Part shown: positions 9,072 to 18,362 of the stretch, in pieces
How the letters are laid out: every line of letters begins with the position of its first letter
How positions within the stretch are numbered: position 1 is the first letter of the stretch
Assembly (NCBI GenBank): GCA_942491185.1
Contig: CALOAB010000018.1
Location: forward strand, 124,001 to 188,000
Length of the DNA stretch: 64,000 bases
Direction: 5' to 3'
Source of the DNA: SLRI01 sp942491185
GTDB taxonomy: Bacteria; Pseudomonadota; Alphaproteobacteria; Geminicoccales; Geminicoccaceae
Notes under the pieces: generated by a model
Told to the model about the DNA's origin: nothing
The model's input: the letters and a program-made list of their open reading frames with translations, nothing else
Databases searched by the model: none
Position numbers and translations under genes: made by a program

Positions 9072-9119
9072 AGCACCGCCCGGGGCAACCCTCTCAGTAC
9101 AGAGCTTGAGTGCAGCGCG

Positions 9120-12100
9120 TCAGTGCAGCGCTGGACGTCGCGCCTGCTGACTGACCCGAACGACGCCTTCGAGTCGCTCGACCGTCGGTCGCTTGGCGTG
9201 GCTGAGCGACAGGGCCTCGGGCAGCGCCACGATGACCTCGCGGCCGTCGGGCATCTGGATGACCAGACGCACATCGGCGCCGCTGCCGCCCTCGATCAAA
9301 TGCGGCTTCAGCCGGATCGCGGCCGCCGGGTCGGCGAGCTCGATGTCGAGCAGGCTGTCGAGCCGATCGGCCGTGGCGTCCAGTGGCCGCAAGCGCTGGC
9401 CGGAGAGCTTCACCTCGTCGCCATCCACGCGAATGTCCGCCGTCAGCATCACGGCCGTGCCGATCTCCAGCAAATGCCGGTTCTGCTCGAGCACATCGGC
9501 GAACAGCATCACCTCGTATTGCGCCGTCGAATCGGAGAGCTGCAGGAAAGCGAAGCGGCTGCGCTCCGTCTTCTTCTCCTTCTTGGCGACGATCACGCCG
9601 GCCAACTCCACCATCTGACCAGCGAACTGGCCGGGTGACTCGAACACCTTGGCCGCAGCGACGACGCTCAACTTCTCGAGCGCCTCGGCATAGCCATCGA
9701 GCGGGTGCGCCGAGAGATAGACGCCCAGCACCTGGAACTCATGCGCCAGCCGCTCGGTGAGGTCCCACTCCTCGGCCTCGGCTAGGCGCGGCTCGGGCAC
9801 CGTCTCGCCACCGCCACCGAAAAGGCCCGTCTGGGCACTGTCCTCGGCGGCCTTGAGCGCGGTCGCATGGGCGATGGCGGCATCGAGCGATGCGGTCAGC
9901 CGGGCGCGGTTGGCATCGAGGCCGTCGAGCGCGCCGGCCTTGACCAGCGCCTCCAGGAGCCGCCGGTTGCAGCCCTTGCCGGCCAGCCGCCGGGTCAGAT
10001 CGAACAGGCTCTTAAAGGCGCCGTGCGCCTCGCGCTCCGCGACCAGGGCTTCCATGGCGGCCTGCCCGACGCCCTTGATGGCCGCGAGCGCAAAACGAAC
10101 GCCGCTCGAGGCTGGCGCACCATTGGCGGGCTGATCCTCCACCGAGAAGGTCGGCAGCGACGCGTTCACGTCGGGCGGCAAGAGCTCGATGCCGCGACCA
10201 CGCATTTCATGACGATAGGCGGCGAGCTTCTCCTGGTTCGCCATCTCCATGGTCATCACCGCCGCATAGAACTCGAGGGGGTGGTTCGCCTTGAGATAGG
10301 CCGTGTGGTAGGCGAGCAGCGCATAGGCTGCGGCATGGCTCTTGTTGAAGCCGTATGAGGCGAACTTGGCGACCGCATCGAAGATGGTGTTGGCCATGCC
10401 GTCCTCGATGCCGTTCTTGGCCGCGCCCTCGACGAAGACCGCCCGCTGCGCCTCCATTTCGGCCGCGATCTTCTTGCCCATGGCGCGCCTCAGCAGATCG
10501 GCGCCGCCGAGCGTGTAGCCGGCGAGCTTTTGCGCGATCTCCATCACCTGCTCTTGGTAGATGATGACGCCGTTGGTCTCTTTCAGGATCGGCTCGAGCA
10601 TCGGGTGAAGATAGGCTGCCGGCTCCTCGCCATGCTTGACGTTGATGTAGCGGGGGATGTTGTCCATCGGGCCTGGCCGGTAGAGCGAGACCATGGCGAT
10701 GATGTCCTCGAAGCAGTCCGGCTTCAGCTTGCGCAAGCTGTCGCGCATGCCGCCCGATTCCAGCTGGAACACGCCATTGGTCTCGGCCCGGCTCATCAGC
10801 TCGTAAGCCGGCTTGTCGTCGAGCGGCAGCGACTGCAGGTCGAGGTCGGTCCCACGTGCGCGAACCATGGTCTCGGCGAGGCGCAGCATGGTGAGCGTGG
10901 TGAGGCCGAGGAAGTCGAACTTGACCAGCCCTGCCTTCTCGACGTCCTTCATGTTGAGCTGGGTCACCGAGCTGCCGCTGCGCGGGTCGCGGTAGAGCGG
11001 CACCAGCTCGTCGAGCGGCCGATCGCCGATGACGACGCCCGCGGCATGGGTCGAGGCGTGGCGCGGCTGGCCTTCCAGCTTGAGCGCGATCTCGATCATC
11101 CGCGCGACCGCAGGGTCGCCGTCGCGGGCCTCCTTCAGCCGCGGCTCCATCTCGACCGCCTGGGCGAGGGTGACGGGCTTGGCCGGATTGAAGGGCACGA
11201 GCTTGCAGATCTTGTCGACCAGGCCGAACGGCAGGCCCAGAACACGGCCAACATCGCGCAGTGCGGCCCTGGCCATCAGCTTGCCGAAGGTGATGATGTG
11301 GGCAACCCGGTCGTGGCCGTAGCGCTGCTCGACGTAGCGGATCACATCGTCACGGCGGTCCTGGCAGAAATCGATGTCGAAATCCGGCATCGACACGCGT
11401 TCGGGATTCAAGAAGCGCTCGAACAGCAGGCCGAAGCGCAGCGGGTCGAGGTCGGTGATGTCGAGCGACCAGGCGACGACGGAGCCAGCACCCGAGCCGC
11501 GCCCCGGCCCCACCGGTATGGTCTCGCCCTTGGCCCATTTGATGAAGTCGGCGACGATCAGGAAGTAGCCGGGGAAATCCATCTGGACGATGACGTCGAG
11601 CTCGTACTCCAGGCGTTCCCGGTAGGGTGTGGTCGCCTCTCCGGCCAAATCGAGTGCCTGCAAGCGCCGCTCGAGCCCTTCTCGCGCCTGCACCCGCAGC
11701 TCCTCGGCCTCGTCGCGCCCGGCACCGGTATCGAAGGGCGGCAGGATCGGCTGGCGGGAGGGTGCCACGAAGCCGCAACGCCGGGCGATGAGCAGCGTGT
11801 TCTCGATCGCCTCCGGCAGGTCGGCAAACAGCTCCTCCATCTCGGCCGGCGTCTTGAAGCGGTAGTCGAGGGAGAAGCGGCGGCGATCGTCGTTTTGGAT
11901 GTTCTGCCCCTCGGCGATGCAGATCAGGGCGTCGTGCGCCTCGTGCATGTCGGGGTCGAGAAAGAGGCAGTCATTGGTGGCGACCAGCGGCAGCTCACGG
12001 TCGAAAGCGAGATCGAGGAAGAAGGGCTCGGTGAGCGCCTCGGCCTCCTCGTCGTGACGCTGCAGCTCGATGTAGAGCCGCCCCGCGAAGGCAGCCTGCA

Positions 12101-12599
12101 GCCGGTCGAGCAAGGCCACGGCACCATCCTTGTCGCCCCGCTGCACGAGGCGGCCGAGCGGCCCCTCGGCCCCGCCGGTGAGCACGATCAGGCCGTCGTT
12201 CCATCGCTCGAGCGCGTCGAGAGCGACCCAAGAATCGTCGGGATCGTCCAGATAGATGGCGCTCATCAGCTTCAGCAGGCTGCCGTAGCCGGCTTCGCCC
12301 TGGGCCAGCACCGGCAGGAGCGGCGGCCGTTGCACGCGCTCGCGGCGCTGCTTGGCCATGCTGCCCGGCTGGCTCGGCAGACCGATCGGCAGGAGTGCGC
12401 CGACGATCGGCTGGACCCCCTGGCCCATCGCCGCAGCACCGAACTGCATCACCCCGAAGAGGTTGGCGTGGTCGGTGACCGCGACGGCCGGCATCGAGAG
12501 CGCCGCGCAGCGCTTTGCCAGTGCTTGATAATCGATCGCCCCTTCGAGCAGCGAGTAGGCCGAGCGAACCCGCAGGTGGACGAAGGGAGCGTGGGGCAT
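9120..12599 (-). CDS. dnaE: DNA polymerase III subunit alpha
   Basis: 1159 residues, the full length of DnaE1-type replicative polymerases. N-terminal PHP domain (FVHLRVRSAYSLLEGAI at residues 6-22), then the polymerase palm with GPGRGSGAGSVVAW and the catalytic aspartates in MPDFDIDFCQDRRDDVI, the fingers with FGKLMARAALRDVGRV and GFNKSHAAAYALLAYHTAYLK, and a C-terminal OB fold. Catalyses leading- and lagging-strand synthesis in the replisome. Single gene; both neighbours are on the other strand. The protein looks intact. Confidence 0.97.
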   Translation of the reverse strand: MPHAPFVHLRVRSAYSLLEGAIDYQALAKRCAALSMPAVAVTDHANLFGVMQFGAAAMGQGVQPIVGALLPIGLPSQPGSMAKQRRERVQRPPLLPVLAQGEAGYGSLLKLMSAIYLDDPDDSWVALDALERWNDGLIVLTGGAEGPLGRLVQRGDKDGAVALLDRLQAAFAGRLYIELQRHDEEAEALTEPFFLDLAFDRELPLVATNDCLFLDPDMHEAHDALICIAEGQNIQNDDRRRFSLDYRFKTPAEMEELFADLPEAIENTLLIARRCGFVAPSRQPILPPFDTGAGRDEAEELRVQAREGLERRLQALDLAGEATTPYRERLEYELDVIVQMDFPGYFLIVADFIKWAKGETIPVGPGRGSGAGSVVAWSLDITDLDPLRFGLLFERFLNPERVSMPDFDIDFCQDRRDDVIRYVEQRYGHDRVAHIITFGKLMARAALRDVGRVLGLPFGLVDKICKLVPFNPAKPVTLAQAVEMEPRLKEARDGDPAVARMIEIALKLEGQPRHASTHAAGVVIGDRPLDELVPLYRDPRSGSSVTQLNMKDVEKAGLVKFDFLGLTTLTMLRLAETMVRARGTDLDLQSLPLDDKPAYELMSRAETNGVFQLESGGMRDSLRKLKPDCFEDIIAMVSLYRPGPMDNIPRYINVKHGEEPAAYLHPMLEPILKETNGVIIYQEQVMEIAQKLAGYTLGGADLLRRAMGKKIAAEMEAQRAVFVEGAAKNGIEDGMANTIFDAVAKFASYGFNKSHAAAYALLAYHTAYLKANHPLEFYAAVMTMEMANQEKLAAYRHEMRGRGIELLPPDVNASLPTFSVEDQPANGAPASSGVRFALAAIKGVGQAAMEALVAEREAHGAFKSLFDLTRRLAGKGCNRRLLEALVKAGALDGLDANRARLTASLDAAIAHATALKAAEDSAQTGLFGGGGETVPEPRLAEAEEWDLTERLAHEFQVLGVYLSAHPLDGYAEALEKLSVVAAAKVFESPGQFAGQMVELAGVIVAKKEKKTERSRFAFLQLSDSTAQYEVMLFADVLEQNRHLLEIGTAVMLTADIRVDGDEVKLSGQRLRPLDATADRLDSLLDIELADPAAAIRLKPHLIEGGSGADVRLVIQMPDGREVIVALPEALSLSHAKRPTVERLEGVVRVSQQARRPALH

Positions 12600-12877
12600 A
12601 AGGACGCCTCAATAGCTAGATATGGTGGAGCTTCGGCATTGATACCGCAGGATACGGGCGGCGTGAACTGCTGTCCGTCGCCGAGCCATCGAGTGTCGCG
12701 GGGGTGTGCCGATCGTGCCCAGTTCGGCTCCGCTAACACATCGGCCACCGGCGATCGTGCGGCCCCGCTCGCCCGCAGCCTGCCCAGGGCTGGGCGGCTG
12801 GATACGACCCGCTGCTGGCTGTGCCATGACGGCCAGTTCGTGTAGAGTATTTAAAAAGAGTAAGGGGTCGGGCAGTC

Positions 12878-14803
12878 ATCGGTAACAACAGCATAGGCAC
12901 TGGAACTGCACTGGGCGACCCCGGTGACGGAACGGCGGACGCGACGGTCGAGCGACGCCTGTCGGCCATCTTTGCCGCCGATGCCGTGGGTTACAGCCAG
13001 CTGATGGAGCAGGACGAGGCGGCGACCGTTCGCGCGCTAGCGAGTGCGCGGTCAACGATCGATGCGGAAATCCTGGCGCGGCAGGGACGTATCATCTTCA
13101 CGGCCGGTGACAGCGTCGTTGCCGAGTTTCCCTCCAGCGTCCAGGCCGCCGAGGCGGCGCTCGCCATCCAACACGCCGCGACGCACCGTGAGACGAAGCC
13201 CTCGGACGATGCCGTTCGTGCCCTTAATTTTCGCATCGGCATCCATTTCGGCGATGTCCGGGTCAGCGGCGAAGACCTCTTGGGTGACGGGATCAACGTC
13301 GCCGCCCGGCTGGAAGCGCTGGCTCCCGCCGGCGGCATCTGCATCTCCGATGTCGTCGCCGATCAGATCGTCGGGCGCATTGAGGATGGCTTCGAGGCGA
13401 TCGGCAAGCGGCGGCTGAAGAACATCGCCCGGCCGATCAGCGCATGGGTTTGGCCGCGCATCGAGGCGAGGCGCATGCGCCGCCGGCGCCTGCTGCGCCG
13501 CGCGGTGCCGGCTTGCCTGGCGGTCGCCCTGGTCGCCGCGGCCGGTCTCGTCGTGGTCACTTCAGAGCAGGAGGGACGCCTCGGTGAGGTTGCGGGCGGC
13601 CCTCGGATCGCGGTGCTGCCCTTCGACGAAATCGGCAGCGGTGCCGAGGAAGCGTTCTTCGCGCGCGGGCTCAGCCGCGACATCAATGCGCTGCTCGCGG
13701 ATTTCTCCAACCTCTTCGTGCTGGCGCCCGACGCGACGGCCGCGGTTGCGGACGACCCGCGCTGCTCGGCTATTCGCGAGCGGCTGGGCGCCGATTTCAT
13801 CCTTGCTGGCACGGTGCGGCGGGCCGGCGATCAGTTGCGCGTGACGACCACCTTCACCGACGCCCGGACGTGCCGTGAGCTTGCCGCACCCGGCCCGTTC
13901 GATCGCGAGCTTACCGCTTCGAGCGTGCTCGATGTTCAACTCGAGATTGCTCAAAAAGTGGTGGCGCAAGTCGGTTCCAGCGATGCCCCGATTTTCGATT
14001 CCGCCGTCGTCCGCGACCTGCGTGACGAAGCGCCCGAGGATCTGACCGCTTATGAGTGCGTCCTGCTATCCTACTGGTTCTACGAGAACTTTGCTCCCGA
14101 GCGGCATCGCCGCGCCCGGGCGTGCCTGGAGCATGCCGTCGAAGGCGATTCCGGCTACTCGCTCGGCTGGTCACGACTGGCCTTCGCCTTCATCGAATCC
14201 AAGAAGTACTCGATCGACCCGCCAGCCGACTGGGCCGAACGGGCGCTTGCTGCGACCCGCCGATCGATTGATCAGGATCCGGCCAATCCGGACGCCTATT
14301 ACGCCCGCGCCATCTTGAGCCAGATGCGCGGCGAGGAGCGGTCGGTCTTCAAGACCAATGCCGAGAGGGCGATCGAGCTCAACCCGAACGACGCGTTCAT
14401 TCTCGCCGACCTCGGCACCTGGATGGCCTATTCTGGTGAGTGGGAGAAGGGCAAGGACTGGGTGAGCCGGGCGATGCTCCTCAACCCGACGCATCAGAGC
14501 TGGTGGCATTTCATCTGGCAGCTGCACGCCTTTCTCCTGAACGACTACCAAGCGTCGCTCGAGATTGCCCAGAAAGTCAATTTGCCCGGCAACTACATGG
14601 TGCAAGCTGCCGTGGCGTCGGCCCAGGCGATGGCCGGCCAGGAGGCACAGGCGAATGCTACGCTGGCGCGCGTGCTGGAGCTGCAGCCCGACTACGCCCT
14701 CGATCCGCGCCAGCCGTTCCGCGATCGTGGCATGCAGCCCGAGCTGATCGACGGCCTCATGGAGGGCCTGCGCCGCGCCGGGATGGACGTACCCGAGGCC
14801 TGA
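12878..14803 (+). CDS. Class III adenylate/guanylate cyclase with TolB-like and TPR regions
   Basis: N-terminal class III cyclase domain (RRLSAIFAADAVGYSQLM, GDSVVAEF, GDGINVAARLEAL), one membrane helix (CLAVALVAAAGLVVV), a TolB-like domain (RIAVLPFDEIG... GADFILAGTVRR) and C-terminal TPR-like helices (AERAIELNPNDAFILADLG). The two metal-binding aspartates (AAD and AGD) and the N/R pair (NVAAR) are present, so it should be active in making cAMP or cGMP. Start problem: the first in-frame ATG/GTG/TTG is GTG at 12986, which would remove the first metal-binding Asp. The frame is open back to 12830. AGGGG at 12863-12867 precedes an in-frame ATC at 12878, chosen here as a possible non-standard start. 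Convergent with oxyR. Confidence 0.8.
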   Translation: MGNNSIGTGTALGDPGDGTADATVERRLSAIFAADAVGYSQLMEQDEAATVRALASARSTIDAEILARQGRIIFTAGDSVVAEFPSSVQAAEAALAIQHAATHRETKPSDDAVRALNFRIGIHFGDVRVSGEDLLGDGINVAARLEALAPAGGICISDVVADQIVGRIEDGFEAIGKRRLKNIARPISAWVWPRIEARRMRRRRLLRRAVPACLAVALVAAAGLVVVTSEQEGRLGEVAGGPRIAVLPFDEIGSGAEEAFFARGLSRDINALLADFSNLFVLAPDATAAVADDPRCSAIRERLGADFILAGTVRRAGDQLRVTTTFTDARTCRELAAPGPFDRELTASSVLDVQLEIAQKVVAQVGSSDAPIFDSAVVRDLRDEAPEDLTAYECVLLSYWFYENFAPERHRRARACLEHAVEGDSGYSLGWSRLAFAFIESKKYSIDPPADWAERALAATRRSIDQDPANPDAYYARAILSQMRGEERSVFKTNAERAIELNPNDAFILADLGTWMAYSGEWEKGKDWVSRAMLLNPTHQSWWHFIWQLHAFLLNDYQASLEIAQKVNLPGNYMVQAAVASAQAMAGQEAQANATLARVLELQPDYALDPRQPFRDRGMQPELIDGLMEGLRRAGMDVPEA

Positions 14804-14843
14804 GCATCGACTGGACGGCCGCAGCTATAAGGTAACGAGGGGC

Positions 14844-14864
14844 CTGGGGAGATCATCTCCCCAG
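14844..14864 (+). terminator. Dispersed palindrome, copy 1 (terminator-like)
   Basis: Perfect odd palindrome with arms CTGGGGAGAT and ATCTCCCCAG around a central C, followed by ACTCTTTCC. It sits between the convergent cyclase and oxyR genes. On the minus strand the central TGA is the oxyR stop codon, so the element encodes the last OxyR residues (Leu-Gly-Arg-stop). It belongs to a family also found at 18239, 19834, 41223, 41358 and 42670. Confidence 0.75.
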
Positions 14865-15794
14865 ACTCTTTCCTGCACTTACACTGGCGCTGGTGCCGTC
14901 GTCAGTTCTCACGCTGGCTTGGCGGATGACCTCGGCGATGTGGACGAGCTGGTCGGAGAGTGGGTTGGTTTTTCGCCAGACCATGCCGATGGTTCGCGAT
15001 GGCCGGGGTCGCGGCAGGCGGGCGATCGAGACGGCGGCCGAGCGTGTTTCGATGGGCACGGCCATTTCCGGGATGAGGGTGACGCCGATGCCGGCGCCGA
15101 CCATCTGGACCAGGGTCGAGAGCGAGCTTCCCTCCATCAGGTTGCGGGGCAAGGGCGATGAGATCTTGCAGAAGGAGATTGCCTGGTCGCGAAAGCAGTG
15201 CCCCTCCTCGAGCAGGAGCAGTCGCATGTCGCGCAGCTTTCTGGGGTCCGGCACCGGCTCCGCCGCATCGCCAAGCGGTCGCACCAGGACGAACTCCTCG
15301 TCGAAGAGCGGGACCTCGCTCAAGAACGGCTGGGCCAGCGGCAAGGCGACGATCGCCGTATCCAGGCGGGCTGCGATCAGGTCCTCGACCAGCTTTTGCG
15401 TCACCGCCTCGCGTGGCCTGAGGTCCAATCCCGGGTAGAGCTGCGTGAGGCCCTTGATGACCGTCGGCAAGAGGTAGGGGGCGACGGTCGGGATGACGCC
15501 GATGCGCAGTCGACCGACGAGCGGGCTGTAAGAAGCGCGGGCGAGATCGGCCAGCTCGTCCACGGCCCGCAGGATGTCGCGGGCGCGAAGCGCGAAGGCC
15601 TCGCCGAGGCTGGTCAGGCGAATCTGTCTCGCTCCCCGCTCGACCAGGAGCGCGCCCAGTGTTTCCTCCAGCTCCTTCACCTGCGCCGACAGCGCCGGCT
15701 GCGAGATCGCACAGGCTTCGGCAGCGCGGCCGAAATGGCCATGCTGGGCCAGCGCCTCGAAGTAGCGAAGGTGCTTCATGGAAATCGCATTCAT
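14853..15794 (-). CDS. oxyR: Hydrogen-peroxide-sensing LysR regulator OxyR
   Basis: 313 residues: N-terminal winged helix-turn-helix (KHLRYFEALAQHGHFGRAA) and LysR substrate-binding domain. The redox pair is visible as Cys200 and Cys209 in EEGHCFRDQAISFCK, matching the disulfide-forming C199/C208 of E. coli OxyR. Divergent from katG across 187 bp, the classical OxyR-target arrangement, so it should activate katG on peroxide stress and autoregulate. Met6 (15779) is an alternative start. The stop codon lies inside a terminator-like palindrome. Highly confident. Confidence 0.95.
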   Translation of the reverse strand: MNAISMKHLRYFEALAQHGHFGRAAEACAISQPALSAQVKELEETLGALLVERGARQIRLTSLGEAFALRARDILRAVDELADLARASYSPLVGRLRIGVIPTVAPYLLPTVIKGLTQLYPGLDLRPREAVTQKLVEDLIAARLDTAIVALPLAQPFLSEVPLFDEEFVLVRPLGDAAEPVPDPRKLRDMRLLLLEEGHCFRDQAISFCKISSPLPRNLMEGSSLSTLVQMVGAGIGVTLIPEMAVPIETRSAAVSIARLPRPRPSRTIGMVWRKTNPLSDQLVHIAEVIRQASVRTDDGTSASVSAGKSLGR

Positions 15795-15818
15795 AAGAAA
15801 ATTCTATCGGTGTGATCA

Positions 15819-15834
15819 GAAAATGCAAATTTTC
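15819..15834. promoter_or_regulatory. Palindrome in the oxyR-katG divergent region, candidate OxyR operator
   Basis: GAAAAT-GCAA-ATTTTC is a perfect 6-4-6 inverted repeat in an AT-rich patch (15790-15850) 25 bp upstream of the oxyR start. The patch stands out from the GC-rich surroundings. OxyR binds extended, loosely conserved AT-rich tetramer sites, so position and composition fit; direct match to the E. coli ATAG-type consensus is weak. Confidence 0.45.
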
Positions 15835-15981
15835 ATTATGAGGATTCAATGCTAGAGAACTTTCGGTTTAGGGAAGATTCGCAGCAGAGCTGCTGGCGGG
15901 TGACGGAATGAACGGGGGGCTTGCATAGCTCGAGCCGGGTTTCCGCCGGTCCACCAAAGAAGACCACAAACGGAGAGCATC

Positions 15982-18156
15982 ATGGACGCAGACAGCATGA
16001 CCACCGCCGGCAAATGCCCGGTGCTGCATGGGGGCATGACCCTCATCAATCAGACGAACATGTCCTGGTGGCCGAACGCGCTCAACCTCGACATCCTGCA
16101 TCAGCACGACAGCAAGACCGACCCGATGGGTCGCGACTTCGACTATCGCGAGGAGGTCAAGAAGCTCGACGTCCAGGCGTTGAAGAAGGACCTGCATGCG
16201 CTGATGACCGACAGCCAGCCCTGGTGGCCGGCGGACTGGGGTCATTACGGCGGGTTGATGATCCGCATGGCGTGGCACGCTGCCGGAACGTATCGCATTT
16301 CCGACGGCCGAGGCGGCGGCGGCACGGGCAATCAGCGTTTCGCGCCGTTGAACTCGTGGCCGGACAATGTGAGCCTGGACAAGGCGCGCCGTCTGCTCTG
16401 GCCGATCAAGAAGAAGTACGGCAACAAGCTGAGCTGGGCCGATCTGATCATTCTGGCGGGCAATATCGCCTATGACTCGATGGGCTTGAAGACGTTCGGG
16501 TTCGGCTTTGGCCGCGCCGACATTTGGCATCCCGAGGAGGATGTTTATTGGGGTTCGGAGAAGGAGTGGCTGGCGCCGAGTGACACGCGCTACGAGGACG
16601 TCAACGCCCCTTCGACCATGGAAAACCCGCTAGCCGCCGTGCAGATGGGCCTCATCTACGTCAACCCGCAAGGCGTGAACGGCCAGCCCGACCCGCTGAA
16701 GACGGCAGCCCAGGTGCGCGAGACCTTCGCGCGGATGGCGATGAACGACGAGGAGACCGTGGCGCTCACCGCCGGCGGTCACACCGTCGGCAAGTGCCAC
16801 GGCAATGGCGATGCTGCCGCCCTGGGCCCGGACCCCGAAGCCGCCGATATCGCCGAGCAGGGTTTCGGCTGGCGCAACCCGAACGGCAAGGGCGTCGGCA
16901 ATGGCACGGTGAGCAGCGGCCTCGAGGGTGCATGGACCACCCATCCGACGAAGTGGGACAACGGCTATTTCTACCTGCTGTTCACCTATGACTGGGAGCT
17001 GAAGAAGAGCCCGGCCGGTGCCTGGCAGTGGGAGCCCATCAATATCAAGGAAGAGGACAAGCCGGTCGACGTCGAGGACCCCTCGATTCGCCACAATCCC
17101 ATCATGACCGATGCCGACATGGCCATGATCAAGGACCCGGCCTATCGCAAGATCTCCGAGCGCTTCTACAAGGACCCAGACTACCTGTCCGAGACGTTCG
17201 CGCGGGCGTGGTTCAAGCTGACCCACCGCGATATGGGCCCCAAGGTGCGCTATCTCGGCCCGGACGTTCCGCAAGAGGAGCTTCTCTGGCAGGATCCGGT
17301 GCCTGAGGGTCCGAGCGGCTATGACGTGGCCGCCGTCAAGGCGCGGATCGCGGCGAGCGGGCTTTCGATCAGCGACATGGTCGCCACGGGCTGGGACAGT
17401 GCGCGCACCTATCGCGGCTCGGACATGCGGGGCGGTGCCAACGGCGCGCGGCTGCGCCTGGCGCCGCAGAAGGACTGGGCCGGCAACGAGCCCGAGCGTC
17501 TCGCCCGGGTGCTGGGCGTGCTCGAGCCGATCGCTGCCGAGAGCGGTGCCAGCGTCGCGGATGTGATCGTGCTGGCCGGCAATGTCGGCATCGAGCAGGC
17601 GGCCAAGGCTGCCGGTTTCGACGTCACCGTTCCCTTCTCTCCGGGGCGTGGCGATTGCACCGACGAGATGACCGATGCCGACTCGTTCGAGCCGCTGGAG
17701 CCGATCCACGACGCCTATCGCAACTGGTTGAAGCAGGACTACGCCGTCAGCCCCGAGGAGCTGATGCTAGATCGCACGCAGCTCATGGGTCTGACCGGGC
17801 CCGAGATGACCGCCCTGGTCGGTGGCATGCGCGTGCTCGGCACCAATCATGGTGGCACCAAGCACGGCGTCTTCACCGATCGCGAAGGTGCTTTGACGAA
17901 CGACTTCTTCGTCAATCTGACGGACATGGCGTACACTTGGCAGCCCTCAGGCAGCGGTCTTTATGAGATCCGCGATCGCCAGACGGGCAAGACCAAGTGG
18001 ACGGCGACCCGGGTCGATCTCGTCTTCGGCTCGAACTCGATCCTGCGCTCATACGCAGAGGTCTATGCGCAGGACGACAACCAGGAGAAGTTCGTCAACG
18101 ACTTCGTCGCGGCGTGGACCAAGATGATGAACGCCGACCGCTTCGAGCTGGCCTGA
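15982..18156 (+). CDS. katG: Catalase-peroxidase KatG
   Basis: 724 residues, full-length bifunctional heme enzyme that disproportionates H2O2 and has peroxidase activity. Distal site Arg95-Trp98-His99 (RMAWHAAGTYR), the Trp98-Tyr226-Met252 residues that form the covalent adduct needed for catalase activity (GLIYVNPQG and RMAMND), and proximal His267 (LTAGGHTVGK) are all present, with the C-terminal non-heme duplicate domain. CGGAGAG precedes the ATG. Divergent from oxyR, which should control it. Followed by a strong hairpin terminator at 18166. Confidence 0.97.
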   Translation: MDADSMTTAGKCPVLHGGMTLINQTNMSWWPNALNLDILHQHDSKTDPMGRDFDYREEVKKLDVQALKKDLHALMTDSQPWWPADWGHYGGLMIRMAWHAAGTYRISDGRGGGGTGNQRFAPLNSWPDNVSLDKARRLLWPIKKKYGNKLSWADLIILAGNIAYDSMGLKTFGFGFGRADIWHPEEDVYWGSEKEWLAPSDTRYEDVNAPSTMENPLAAVQMGLIYVNPQGVNGQPDPLKTAAQVRETFARMAMNDEETVALTAGGHTVGKCHGNGDAAALGPDPEAADIAEQGFGWRNPNGKGVGNGTVSSGLEGAWTTHPTKWDNGYFYLLFTYDWELKKSPAGAWQWEPINIKEEDKPVDVEDPSIRHNPIMTDADMAMIKDPAYRKISERFYKDPDYLSETFARAWFKLTHRDMGPKVRYLGPDVPQEELLWQDPVPEGPSGYDVAAVKARIAASGLSISDMVATGWDSARTYRGSDMRGGANGARLRLAPQKDWAGNEPERLARVLGVLEPIAAESGASVADVIVLAGNVGIEQAAKAAGFDVTVPFSPGRGDCTDEMTDADSFEPLEPIHDAYRNWLKQDYAVSPEELMLDRTQLMGLTGPEMTALVGGMRVLGTNHGGTKHGVFTDREGALTNDFFVNLTDMAYTWQPSGSGLYEIRDRQTGKTKWTATRVDLVFGSNSILRSYAEVYAQDDNQEKFVNDFVAAWTKMMNADRFELA

Positions 18157-18165
18157 TCCCAGCGC

Positions 18166-18210
18166 GGCATCTCCACGCAGCCGGTGATGGTTGCGTGGGG
18201 ATGCCTCTTT
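18166..18210 (+). terminator. Rho-independent terminator of katG
   Basis: Stem GGCATC-T-CCACGCA pairs with TGCGTGG-G-GATGCC (14 pairs, one U-G wobble) around a 12-nt loop, ending at 18205 and followed by TCTTT. It starts 9 bp after the katG stop. Confidence 0.75.
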
Positions 18211-18238
18211 CCCGCCAATGAGCAAATTCTCGTGGGGA

Positions 18239-18259
18239 CCGGGGAGATCATCTCCCCGG
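18239..18259 (+). terminator. Dispersed palindrome, copy 2
   Basis: Arms CCGGGGAGAT and ATCTCCCCGG around a central C, preceded by GTGGGGA and followed by ATTCTTCTTCT. Second potential terminator downstream of katG, about 30 bp after the katG hairpin. Nearly identical to copies 1 and 3. Confidence 0.7.
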
Positions 18260-18362
18260 ATTCTTCTTCTAATGTCAGCAATCTGACGCTGGCCCGTTGA
18301 CCGTCTTCGATCCAGCCGCAACAGGATAACCTTGCGGGATGGGCTGATCGGGAGCGAGGACC

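Noticed and set aside
14853..14855. oxyR truncation because its stop lies in a palindrome
   Set aside because: Length and C-terminal region match full-length OxyR; the terminator simply overlaps the stop codon.
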